Assembly (NCBI RefSeq): GCF_014898815.1
Contig: NW_026515482.1
Location: forward strand, 3,224,001 to 3,288,000
Source of the DNA: Panonychus citri
Lineage: Eukaryota; Arthropoda; Arachnida; Trombidiformes; Tetranychidae
Reading direction: 5' to 3'
Length of the DNA: 64,000 bases
Below are positions 48,001 through 58,964 of this stretch, in pieces. The translations under genes were made by a program, and so were the position numbers. The notes under the pieces were generated by a model. It made no database searches, was not told the origin of the DNA, and was given only the letters and a program-made list of their open reading frames with translations. The first letter of the stretch is position 1; each line of letters starts with the position of its first letter.

Positions 48001-51000
48001 TAATTTGTTTGATGATTTTAATTTTGTTGTAACTTTTTTTTTCTCCATAAAATTGATTTTATTTGCGTGTGTGTTTGTAATGTTACAATTATTATTAATA
48101 TAATATATCGTTTCAAGATAATTTAACAAGTATAATATAGTATATATATTTTAATTACTATCACTATATATTGTTTGATTGTTTAAGTGTGTGAGTGTTA
48201 ATTTATCAACCATCATCCTGAAAATCATCTTAACAATAGAGTCGTTATTATGTCTGCAGGAATAATGATAATCAGTCAAATAATGGTGAACGTGTTTGCA
48301 TGATATTCATCTGAGTGTATCATCACCTTAAATGGTTAATTTTGATTAATTTGTTAACTTTTTAATTGCCTCATATGCGATACTTGATATTACGTTAGTT
48401 TTGTTATCATGGCGCTCTAACTAATCAACAATATCGTCCTTCAATTTTTCAATATCCATCTGCATTGATCCCATGTTGTTGTTATCCATTATTTTTTTTA
48501 TCATGAATCAAACAATCTGCTCATTCATTTAAAACAATTAACTCTTTCACTAACAATGATTTATTCCGATGAATAATATCGTTTCTCTCTCTCTCTTCTT
48601 TGCCTGTTATCATCATCATCATCATCATCATTTCCATAGGAATATTGTGAAGAGTTTCGAGATATAATTGGTAAACCAAGCAAGAAAAGCACCATCGCCG
48701 AAACTGGTATTACTCTTGTAAATCAACATAAATTCAACGAGGAATTACCTGTAATTTTCTCATTACTATTATCATTAATACCTTTCCATATCCTCCTATT
48801 GCGATTAATTAACTTAGTCTGACCTCTTGACCAGTGTAGTCCGTTGATTGTTTGTTTTATTTGTTCTAATTAACTAATTTTTCCTAATAATTATTCTCTC
48901 TCTCTCTCTCATTTTGTTTTAATTGTCTCAATTTCTGACCATTTCTTTTGACTTTCACTATTCACCTATCACGATTAATTAATGACCGCAATTAATTTAC
49001 TAATTTAACCACGGGCTATGGTTTTATTTGTTTGAATGTTTATTAATCTTTAAATTGTTACAATTTGTTTTGTGTTTCTCTCTCTTGTTTTTCCAATACC
49101 TTAATTAATTTTGCGACTTTTTTGTTAATTACTAACAATTATGGTTGAAAACTAATCTTAATCCACAATGAATGTTAATTGTTAATAATTTAGTTTGTTT
49201 GACAATAGTAACAGTTTTAATGTGTTACCGGTTTTCATTAAAAATTTAATGGGAAAGTTTATCAACCTTAATCCTGATTAACTTGACATACATTCATATA
49301 AATAAGTAAATTGTAATTAATTTATTAGTTCATTATCATTACCATTTTGATTAAGATGAGATTTAATTTCATCCGCATTACCAATCTAATTAATTTGATG
49401 ATGATAAATATTTAAACTAATAACAATTAAACATTCATTGTATCCCAACCAAACCTTTAACACTGATACTGTTAATCAATTTTGAAAAACAATTAATCAA
49501 TACTAATCAATCCCAAATTATACAATCAATCTAATTGTTTATATTTCATATTAATAATAAGTTTTGTTTTTAATTTCTTTCTATTAATTACTTTTACTAT
49601 ACCAGGAATATGCATCTGATTTACCAACAAGTAATAAGGATAAGAAATTAAAAGGAGATAATTCAAATGTCGTGGAGCAAAACAATTTAACTAATGGTAG
49701 CAATGGAATTACCAACAATCAGAACAATCAAAATGAAATTAACAACAAAAACTCCAATAACATTAATAACGATGATACCGAAATAGATTCTCATATTAAC
49801 ACGTAAGTATCAATAGGTTAATGTGATGATTACAATTAAGTTACAACATTAATCATAATCATTTAAATTGTTATACTTTCATAGACAGACTTATAAATAT
49901 TTAATATCGTAATTAATTTTGACATTTATGATTTTACTTGTTAGATGCTAATCAATTTTACCTGATTAGTTTCTGTCTTCACTATCAATTAGATTATCGC
50001 GTTTCTAGACAGTGTCATAAACTAATTTAGACGTGATAAGTTAAATCAATCCGTTAATCATGTAAATCATTGAATAGTAATTTAAATTGTTGTTTTATGT
50101 TTTCTTACATTTTCTCAATTATTTGTGACTTGTTCAGCAATTGAATAATATTAGCAACATTATTATTAATTCTGATGCTCACATGTATGTGTGTATATAT
50201 AACTGTTTAGATTGTAAAATTAGCTTAATCAACTGTCCACTAATTTAGTAACAATTGTTTAATTTAGTTATTTTTATGATTTAAGGGAAAGAGCAATTAG
50301 TTTATCCTTTTAAATGGTCACAACGAAAAAAATAAGTAATCGCTTTAAGTGTTGAGCTAACTTTTTGTCAGATCTAACAAGATCTCGTATTGAGATCACA
50401 ATTTATTTGATTTATTTATTTGTATCTTGTAAAAAAAAAGGATAATCATGATTTTGACCAGTGCTTATTGACCTTTAGTTTTCAGGGTGACCTCTATTTT
50501 TTTCATTCATTCCTGATTCTGGTTTCAGGCTTCCTGATTCCTGAGCCTTTTTCTGGTGTTACTACTATTCATTAGGATTCTTTAAATAGTTCAAATCTTT
50601 TTTTTGTGGTGTTTAAATAGTTGCAACTAAATTGATCTAATTAACTTATCATATTTAGCCCTCTTTCAATAACCATCATATCTTAAATCATCGACCGAGA
50701 TTATTATTGTAGCTTCTTTTTAAATTTACTTCCATTTAATTGCAAATGAAACCAATTAACTAACAAATATTATTGAGCTTTGAATCTCTCAATTATTTAC
50801 GCAACTTGATAATTATTACAATTATGATTAGTAATCTATTGATTTACTTTCATTATCTTGTGATCAGGTGAATCTTTAAAATTTAATTGATCGTTTTTTT
50901 ATATATCAATTTTTTTTTCACCAAATTAAATGAAAGTTCTTAATTGTTGTTAATTAAAAGCCTGATACCAATTGAAAAATAAGGGGGCACTGATTGAACA

Positions 51001-51514
51001 ATCATTTTATGTCAAAATTAATTACGGTAATTAGTCTGGAAAAATTTGGTTTCAAACTATTTGCTTGAAGCAATTTGAACTAAATACATTTTTAAAACAA
51101 TTATCATTACCTTGATTTTAATACTAATTGGAGATGATTATTATTTTAATTACACAGAAATGGTAAAACTGATAGCAATCCATTTGATGATGAACGGGAA
51201 GAGTGGGATGATTATGCTAATGATGCCTTAGTGGACAATGGTGAGCCCGGTGTCCCTGTAAGAGCCTTATATGATTACGAAGGAGCTGAATCTGACGAAT
51301 TATCTTTTAAACAAGGTACATTTTCAATCAGTGAATCAATTAACTAATTGTTGGTCGAATTGAGTTTTAATTTGCTTTTTTCTTGTTTCATTTGTTTTTT
51401 TTAGGTGATATATTTGAAAAATTAGAAGATGAAGATGAACAAGGTTGGTGTAAAGGACGTAAAGATGGACGCGTTGGCCTTTATCCCGCCAATTATGTCA
51501 AATTAGTTTGTTAA
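45087..51514 (+). CDS. PACSIN/syndapin, copy P
   Basis: Seven exons, 45087-45500, 46238-46375, 46953-47300, 48640-48750, 49606-49802, 51158-51315, 51405-51514, keep phase and give 491 residues. The start is the ATG in an exon that opens at 45039 after a polypyrimidine acceptor. Domains match copy M: F-BAR (about 1-290), one NPF motif (410-412), C-terminal SH3 (about 431-490; VRALYDYEG, EDEQGWCKG, YPANYV). Exon 1 is identical in DNA to copy M over about 390 bases, while exon 3 differs at about 20 of 116 residues. The linker exon is Asn-rich (NNQNNQNEINNKNSNN) where copy M has a Lys/Met-rich linker. Introns are longer and richer in repeats than in copy M. Both copies look functional, so a division of labour or of expression is plausible. 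Confidence 0.92.
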
Positions 51515-52980
51515 TTTGTCGACGATTGTTAATGTTGACCAACTTATATCACATCACATTCATCATCTTCCACCTTTTCAATCAACATCCAAAAAAAACA
51601 TCAACGATAATATTGATGATCATGGAAATTTTTCTAGTTCATTTTGTCCAATGAACACTAATTTAATTTAATTTGGTTAAAAATTTAGTTTTCTGACCTA
51701 CTGATTACTAAAATGCCTATGGAAAACAACAATTACCATTTTAATTAGATGAAAATAAGTGAATAAGATAATTTCACAATTCGTTTTTTGCTGATCAATC
51801 CCAAATTCTATCATAACTATTATACAATAACTTAAAAATTAATCAATTTTTATCATCATATTATTATCGTAATTGTTTACTTTCGATCTAAAAAAACAAA
51901 CACATTGTATTGATATTGTAATTAACCTTAATTACCTTAATTATATTATAATATATTATTAAGAAAAAAAGTGAAAAAAAAGAGAGAAAGAGCAAGAAAA
52001 CAAATAAGAATACAAATAATACATATTCTCATAAGAATAACCAATGGTCACAATTTGATTAACATCGATACACATGAAGAAGATTAACTAATCTGATTGG
52101 GAAACAAATGTCACATTTTGAAACAATTTCTCAAGAGGCAAAGGAAACAATTAACATACAAAATTGAAGATTAACTTTGGACACATTTGATTCTCTGGAT
52201 AAAAGATATTAACTTGGGAAAAAAGATGTCGCTTAATTGGATTAATGTTTCTTTTTTTAACAAGAAAAAAAAAATACTAGGAATTAAATGAGAATGAAGG
52301 AATAACCTCAGGAGAAGATGGAAAATGTGTGAGAATAAGCGATAGTAATTATTAGGAAAATAAAGTGTACATAGTAAATTGGGAAGAGAGAGAGAGAGAA
52401 AGAGAGATAATAGAATTTTGGAAAAAGGTCAAGTCGGAGGATGGAGATTAACAGGATAATAATAGTAAAGACAATGGGAGAGGAAGCGGTTCTCTCATAT
52501 TTAGAGTCAACTTGGTGGTTGATTGTTGTTAAGCTATTGGTCACCAAGAAGAATAAAGAAGAAAAAAGAAAGAGGATGAAAAGAGATGATGATTAGAGTG
52601 ATGAAAGAAGTTAAAAGAAGCCGACTTTTTCTTCATCACAAGCGGCATCGCAAGTTTGACCTCTTCATCCTTTTTCTCTCTCATTTTACTTTTTTTTTCT
52701 TCTTCTTTTTCTCACTTTCTTTTTCCCTCCCTCTTCATCTCTCTGTCATCTTCTTCCTACTCCTCCGCCTCTTCCTCCTCCCTCTTCCATTTTTATCTTC
52801 ATCTCTTTGTCTCCTTACATTTATTTCAGTGTCGGACTGTACACCTAAGTTCCTCTCGAGTCAACATCGGACATCAATCAACACAAACACTTTTTTAGCA
52901 TCAAGTTTGTCGAAACGGGAAATCGTGTTCTTTTTTTTTCCTTCCTCTTTCTCTGTGAATATTTCCCTTTCTACTGGACA
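51515..52980. other. Intergenic with a long pyrimidine tract
   Basis: No gene is seen. 51515-52050 must hold the 3' UTR of syndapin copy P. From 52655 to 52815 the plus strand is almost entirely C and T (cttcttcttttt, cctcctccctcttcc), which lies about 170 bases upstream of the start codon at 52981 and may be promoter or leader of that gene. Confidence 0.5.
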
Positions 52981-53772
52981 ATGTTGATCCTTTGGTCCAC
53001 TTGTTTTATATTAATGTGGCTTTTAGCTAATTGTGATGCTGCTTCCGTGATACCATTACAATTTGATGATGAAGGACCTTTTTCGTCAAATAAAAATTCT
53101 GAATCAGCTTATGTTGCTTCACTTGCAAATATCGCTTATCGTTCAATTGTTTTACCGGCAACTTGTACATCCCTAGGAATTGATTCAAGTGTTTGTGAAA
53201 CTTTCTCAGCAACATTGTCAACCAAAATGAACATTTATTGGGCCAAATCGGAAAATAAAACTGATCTTAGGGTAATCAGTTCTAGTGATAAAACTGCCAT
53301 TGGTCCAGAGAATCGTAATGTGCTCGCAATTAGATCATCATCACTATCATCTTCGTCAACTGTATTCATCTTTTTCTTTGGTGAACGTTTCGGACAATTC
53401 CCATGTTTAAGGGATCATGGGAGAGTCACTGGTAAGTTATAATTCATCTTCGAACTTTATTTTTCTCCATTAGTCATTATATTAATTGTTGTCCTTGTTT
53501 TCCAATCAGATCATGGCCAAGGAAAATGTTTGGTATATTGTGTTCAGAGGAGCAACTATTTAAATCCAATTAAGACAAAAGTTTGCACCAGTGATTCACT
53601 TCCCTCGACGCATTTTGTTGGTTATCCTCATTCTAGTAGAAATTTGATCCGATGTATTGATGGAATTCTTGGTGAGTAAACAATTAAATTCATTTCTGGA
53701 TTTGTTTTACTGATTCTTTTTCTTTTTCTTCATTTATTTGATTCCTCTCCTCCAGGCGCTGCTTCTTGTTGA
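52981..53772 (+). CDS. Secreted protein, unknown family
   Basis: Three exons, 52981-53431, 53510-53671 and 53756-53772, join in phase 1 at both introns (ACTG|GTAAGT, CTTG|GTGAGT) and give 209 residues. The N-terminus is a clear signal peptide (LILWSTCFILMWLLANCDA). The mature part has eight or so Cys, including a late CLVYC pair, a Ser-rich segment (RSSSLSSSSTV) and a single potential N-glycosylation site (NKT). The last exon adds only five codons, ending AASC. I do not recognise the family. The gene is convergent with the SNARE gene: stop codons are about 100 bases apart. Confidence 0.7.
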
Positions 53773-53873
53773 AATGATGACGAATGAACAATTGTATATG
53801 GAATCTTTATAAAATTTTATTGACTTTGTGTCAACTCATCAAAACCGCTTTTATAAATCAAAAATTCATCACC

Positions 53874-54260
53874 TTACGTAAACTGTAGATAAACTATAAC
53901 CATAAAGATAGTGAAAACAATCATTAAACAATATAAAATGATGTTATCAGTTGAACCTCTTCTTTCGGTTAGCCTAAGGACGGTACTTGACATACCAAGT
54001 TGCTGGAAAATGTCACTTAAATTTGTTTTAATCTTTTTAAATGTATCCCTTTGTTCACGTAATTTAGACATTGTAGCCATTCCACCGGCCAACATTTCAT
54101 CTACTTGATTATGGAAACCAGTCAATTTAGTGTTCTCTTGAGTAACATAATCTCCTAAATCGATTGTTGTTGATGTTGGTCTCATTCTTCTGGTAGTTTT
54201 TCTTGAATCCCAAGAATCATTTGGGTTAACTGGTATATAATTACCATTTTGAGAATTCAT
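53874..54260 (-). CDS. Qb-SNARE of the membrin/GOSR2 (Bos1) type, short form
   Basis: Membrin is an ER-Golgi Qb-SNARE. The coding exon starts at ATG 54260-54258, two bases after an acceptor (atcaag|AT), and encodes 128 residues. The SNARE helix (about 45-100) has the zero-layer Gln at 70 in LREQRDTF. Its end, QQLGMSSTVLRLTERR, matches the membrin signature LGLSNTVMRLIEKR. One tail anchor (about 106-125) follows. The 5' exon ends at 54454 (CACAAG|GTAAGT) and is full of stops, so it is untranslated. Ordinary membrin has about 210 residues with an N-terminal Habc bundle; here only a 40-residue polar leader precedes the SNARE motif. It could be a lineage-specific short membrin or one of two paralogues. 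Confidence 0.75.
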   Translation of the reverse strand: MNSQNGNYIPVNPNDSWDSRKTTRRMRPTSTTIDLGDYVTQENTKLTGFHNQVDEMLAGGMATMSKLREQRDTFKKIKTNLSDIFQQLGMSSTVLRLTERRGSTDNIILYCLMIVFTIFMVIVYLQFT

Positions 54261-54454
54261 ATCTTGATTAAAAAATAAATAAAATAACAGCAATAATAAA
54301 ACAAAAACTAAACAGAAAAGAAAAGAAAAAATCAATCAAAAATAAAATTTGTGAGAAAAAAAAAATTATATTCAAATTCAATTTGAATTTGACAAATAAT
54401 CGGATAATACAAAAAGCTCTGAAACAAAATCACATTAACATTTGAACACTTACC

Positions 54455-54857
54455 TTGTGAAAAATGGGTTAAATTTAGATGGAAAAACTTAATTAATTGT
54501 AAAACTAATCAATTTAATTGTCAAAATACAAACGATGATAGTGACGCGTAATTAAATCACAATCAGAGAGAAACAATAACAATAGAAAAATATCGGTATC
54601 AGGATCGAAATTGGATTCGAATTCCGATCTATCGAGAGAAAATCAGTTCGATAGATCGAAAATTCCTCATAAAGGTTGTCACTTTTTCTATCACCAGATG
54701 GAGACACTTATGGTCTAAGAATTGGATCCAAATGATTGTGACTTTTTCTTTGATGATTATTGAGAATCGTAAATTGTTTGGTTTTAATTAATTAAATTAA
54801 TTTGATTTGAAAAGTTTAAATTTTTTTCATCGATTTGGTATTTTGTTAATTCTTACA
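54455..54857. promoter_or_regulatory. Bidirectional promoter between SNARE and Rpn3 genes
   Basis: About 400 bases separate the 5' exon end of the minus-strand SNARE gene from the Rpn3 start codon. Within it are a perfect 11-base inverted repeat, CGATCTATCGA at 54625-54635 and TCGATAGATCG at 54648-54658, and the recurrent motif on the minus strand at 54691-54707 (GTGTCTCCATCTGGTGA). The TATCGA cores resemble DREF sites of housekeeping promoters; that is inference. Confidence 0.5.
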
Positions 54858-56499
54858 ATGGTTGTTGCCCAAGTAAAGGAGAAGAATGTTAAACCTTTAG
54901 GTAAAAGTGAAACACCGGTTGAAAAGGATGAACCTACTGAAGGGAACAGTGACTTGACGGTTTTGGAAGAAATTAAAGAACATGCTAAATGTATTGAGAA
55001 ATTTGTCATCAATAAAGAGCCTCGATTTATGTTACGAGTTATCCGTGCTTTGGTTGCTACCCGGAAGAAGCTTAATTCAAGAGTTTTGATGAAATTAATC
55101 AATGGTTTCTATACGGTTTCATCTGCTCAAAGAGATACTCTTTTGGCTTTCATTGAACAAGAGCCTATGGATGTTGACTCTTGTAATCAAATACCTTTTA
55201 AAGGGAGAACTGGTAAAGCAGCCTCATCACCTCTTCTAATTGAACTTGATGTCTACCTTCATTTACTTTTGCTTCTTCACTCTATTGACTCTGGTAACCT
55301 CGACAGTGTAAGTCTAACCTTCTAAATCTGATATTGATGTTAAGCTCTTTAAATAAGAGATGATGTGATTACCCTCATTTCAATTTGTGTATCTTTCATT
55401 ACTAATTTAATCTTTTTTTTCAATCGATTGTCTGATTTTACAGGCTGTCAAATGTTCAGATCTTCTTATGGCTAAACTTTCAAATTCTCAAAATCGTCGA
55501 ACCTTGGATTTATTGGCAGCCAAATGTACTTTCTACCATTGTCGAGTTTATGAATTGACAAATAAATTTAACTTTGTCAAGAGTTTACTTCACAGTAGAC
55601 TAAGAACTGCAACTTTGAGAAACGATTACGAAGGGCAAGCTGTTTATCTCAATTGTTTACTTCGTTTATATTTGCATTACAATCTTTACGATCAAGCCGC
55701 TAAATTGGTCTCAAAATCTGTTTTCCCTGAAGTTGCCTCCATCAATGAATGGGCAAGATTTTTGTACTATCTTGGTAGAATCAAGGCAATTCAATTGGAT
55801 TATTCTGAAGCTCATTCCAATCTGGTTCAAGCGTTACGTAAATCACCCCAACAAACTGCTGTTGGTTTTAAACAAACTATCCAAAAACTAGCAATCACGG
55901 TAGAGCTATTATTGGGAGAGATTCCCGATCGATCTGTTTTTCGTCAACAAATTTTCCGACGAGCTTTGGCTCCCTATTTTCAACTAACCCAAGCTGTTAG
56001 AACTGGTAATTTGGCTCGATTTAATGAAGTCTTGGAAAACTTTGGACCCAAATTTGAAGCTGATCATACTTACACTTTGATTATTCGACTTCGTCATAAT
56101 GTAATCAAAACTGGAGTAAGAATGATTAACCTCTCCTATTCACGTATTTCTTTAGCTGATGTAGCACAAAAGTTGATGCTCGACTGTGCCGAAGATGCTG
56201 AATACATTGTCGCCAAAGCGATTCGTGATCGAGTAATCGAGGCAACAATTGATCACGAAAAGGGTTACATGCAGTCAAAAGAAACAGTTGATGTTTATTG
56301 TACCGCTGAACCACAAGCCGCTTTCCATCAGCGAATCACTTTCTGTTTAGATATTCATAATCAATCAGTTAAAGCAATGAGATTCCCTCCTAAGTCATAC
56401 AACGCTGACCTGGAATCCGCCGAAGAAAGGAAAGAAAGGGAAAAACAAGACTTGGAATATGCCAAGGAAATGTCTGATGCCGATGATGATGAATTCTAA
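54858..56499 (+). CDS. PSMD3: 26S proteasome regulatory subunit Rpn3/PSMD3
   Basis: Rpn3 is a PCI-domain scaffold of the 19S lid. Exons 54858-55307 and 55444-56499 join in phase 0 (GACAGT|GTAAGT, ttttacag|GCTGTC) and give 501 residues; human PSMD3 has 534, the difference being mostly at the N-terminus. The start ATG (MVVAQVKEKNVK) is the first in frame; a TTG further up is not a likely start. Near-identical blocks to the human protein include RTGKAAS, LYDQAAKLVSKSVFPE, YTLIIRLRHNVIKTGVRMI, YSRISLADVAQKL, DAEYIVAKAIRD, MRFPPKSYN and the acidic tail. The PCI domain spans roughly 255-435. The gene is complete and is divergent from the SNARE gene. Confidence 0.97.
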
Positions 56500-56903
56500 T
56501 TTTTTTACCATGCAATTTATTAACTCTTAGATATATAATTATATCCAACATTTATAATAAGAAACAAAAGCAAAGCCTCTGAAACAATTAAGCGAGTGGT
56601 AAATTTTGTTAGTGAAAAAAAACAACAACATCAAACAATTAAATAAATGGCTTCTGGTATTAACAAGAAAAAAAATATCTAAATCAATCAAAATTGTTCC
56701 AATTAACCTTAATTGCAGGAAAATATTGTTCTATTAATCTCCAAGAAAAGGCAACAATTAAAACTGATTGTTATTCTATATATAGAATCCGGAGCCTTTT
56801 AATTTCTACAATCAATTGTACATTCTAAATTTTAATTTACCCAACAATTTAATAATTGCTCGATGATTATGTCTGAATAGTGAACAATTTAACCTCCATC
56901 CAA

Positions 56904-58964
56904 ATGTATTTGATATTAACACTGTTGATGAAACTGTTGACAATCAACGAGGTAAACGGTAATTTAGCTAATTATTTCTGTGCACCAACCTACGATTCAG
57001 TGGATAATTTAATCAAAGATTTAATTGCTACGAATCTTAATCACAGTGTTGTTGAAGGAATTCACGATTTCTGTAAGCGTCGTAATCCCTCATTCCAAGA
57101 ATCCGATGAGAGTTTAATTCCTGATCGAGTTACAGTTACTCGAAATTCATCTTTCTGGTTAACATCATTTACTCACAATAGTTTACCAATGATTTATGAG
57201 AAGAAACAATCAACCCAATTAGATGATAATTCACAATTAACTTGGTTCCTTTATGTTTTATCTCGTCGTCCATTTGATTGTCCAACTTGTCGTATATCAA
57301 TTTACCTTTCATTCAATATAAGCATTGATCTACCAGCGATTAATATAAATGTCACCTATGGATTTCTGAAGACAATGTTCCCAGGATTTGTTGATTACAC
57401 TTCTCCAGCGGTGATTTGGCGTGAAGATAAATCAAAATTCATCACAATCAACAGCAATTTAACAATTAACAAGGAATCGCGAGAAACTATGGATGTCGAT
57501 CAATCAACAAGCGAGGTGAACATTTATTTTGACAACAGTTTTTTTGGTGAATTTGATCAACATTTTCTAGTTGGTTTTAAGATACCAGATAATTTTCTTA
57601 ATCAAACTGGATCAAATGAAACAATTGCATCATTATTTTCATTGCTTAAAAGTCAACAATATGGACTGTTATTCACTCGAGATGGTAAATCAATTCCAGT
57701 AGATTATGATTCTTTCATGATGAAACCTTTAATTACTTACACTTTGTGCTATTCAGCTGATAACTCAAGCAATACAGTTAATTACAAAGCTCTATCAACA
57801 TGTTATCCTTACGTAGATGATTTCGTTAGTCATTGTATTTGCTGGGAAACAACTAAATGGAAAATTTATTTCTTAATTGTAATGATTACCATTTTATCAA
57901 TTCTCCCGTTGGTCTATTTAATTTGTCACTTCTATTCAAAACCAAAGGTTAATTCAATTGAGAGATATGAATTGCCCGATGCTCCGGTTGCTTGTGGTTT
58001 CGTTAGTTCATTAAAGTTTCGTTGTGGTCATTTAGTTGGTCATCGATTACCTGGTTCTTTTAACGTTGACCTTAAACGTTCAAATGGTTCGTCGATTGGG
58101 AAGTTTACGATTCCCTCGTCGACTCTATGGTCAACCTGTTGCTTATTGACAAACGATGTTACCGATTTAATTGTCTTCTTCAAATCGGTTCGACCGATGG
58201 ACAAACCTCGTTACATTGAGATCACTTTTTGTCGGGAAAACTCAAGATTAGCACCTAAGTTGGTCTACTTATATGGCCTACTAATCGAAACCACTGCTTT
58301 CCAACAAGTTTATCCCTACAGTCATTACCTTCAACACAATCGAAATGTCCGTTTATCCGATTCCAACGATTGGACTCGAGCCTTGACTCGAATCAATTTA
58401 ACAACCAGTCTACCGATTTGTTTACAAAAAGTTCAATCGTTAACCATAATCGAAAGGCTATTCATTGGTATCTACGTGTTTCAATATTTAGCGGAAAAGT
58501 TAATTGCTAACCTGGAATCTTATTCCAATCATTATATTGCTGGAATTGCTGAAGGTTTATCGGCTTCTCTATTTCTTTACACTTGGCTATTGATTATTTA
58601 TATTTGCTTTTTCAAACGACATGATACCGATCGTTACAATCTGATGACATTGTCACAAAATCATCAACTATTCACCTTAATTGGTATCATTTTATTTGTC
58701 ATGATTATCATTGAGATTTTCAATTCTTTCATGGTTATTGAAAAGTCAGTCTGGAAAAACGATTCATTTAATTCAACAATCGCCTCTACTTATTCATCAA
58801 CTGTTCAACGTTACGATATCAATTGGATAATTGCAACTCTAATTGCTTTCATTGTTTCATTGATTGGCTCATTGATTATCGAGAAGATTATTTTTAAATT
58901 ACATAAGCCAATTAAACCAGGACCAGTTTCATTTGATCTTGGTTATGATGCCAATGATAATTGA
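56904..58964 (+). CDS. Multi-pass membrane glycoprotein, loosely polycystin-like layout
   Basis: A single open frame of 686 residues starts at ATG 56904, giving a signal peptide (YLILTLLMKLLTINEVNG). The first 310 residues are extracellular with many N-glycosylation sites (NHS, NSS, NIS, NVT, NLT, NQT, NET). A Cys cluster, CYPYVDDFVSHCICW (about 299-313), sits just before a membrane helix (about 318-343), which recalls the GPS motif of GAIN-domain receptors and polycystin-1. A globular part of about 190 residues follows, where PKD1 has its PLAT domain, but PLAT hallmarks are not convincing. Three more helices lie at about 545-571, 589-609 and 638-664. There is no intron in the model. I cannot name the family with confidence. 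Confidence 0.6.
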   Translation: MYLILTLLMKLLTINEVNGNLANYFCAPTYDSVDNLIKDLIATNLNHSVVEGIHDFCKRRNPSFQESDESLIPDRVTVTRNSSFWLTSFTHNSLPMIYEKKQSTQLDDNSQLTWFLYVLSRRPFDCPTCRISIYLSFNISIDLPAININVTYGFLKTMFPGFVDYTSPAVIWREDKSKFITINSNLTINKESRETMDVDQSTSEVNIYFDNSFFGEFDQHFLVGFKIPDNFLNQTGSNETIASLFSLLKSQQYGLLFTRDGKSIPVDYDSFMMKPLITYTLCYSADNSSNTVNYKALSTCYPYVDDFVSHCICWETTKWKIYFLIVMITILSILPLVYLICHFYSKPKVNSIERYELPDAPVACGFVSSLKFRCGHLVGHRLPGSFNVDLKRSNGSSIGKFTIPSSTLWSTCCLLTNDVTDLIVFFKSVRPMDKPRYIEITFCRENSRLAPKLVYLYGLLIETTAFQQVYPYSHYLQHNRNVRLSDSNDWTRALTRINLTTSLPICLQKVQSLTIIERLFIGIYVFQYLAEKLIANLESYSNHYIAGIAEGLSASLFLYTWLLIIYICFFKRHDTDRYNLMTLSQNHQLFTLIGIILFVMIIIEIFNSFMVIEKSVWKNDSFNSTIASTYSSTVQRYDINWIIATLIAFIVSLIGSLIIEKIIFKLHKPIKPGPVSFDLGYDANDN

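Noticed and set aside
56880..56903. Extension of the membrane glycoprotein frame upstream to a GTG at 56880
   Set aside because: Not an ATG; the ATG at 56904 gives a proper signal peptide.
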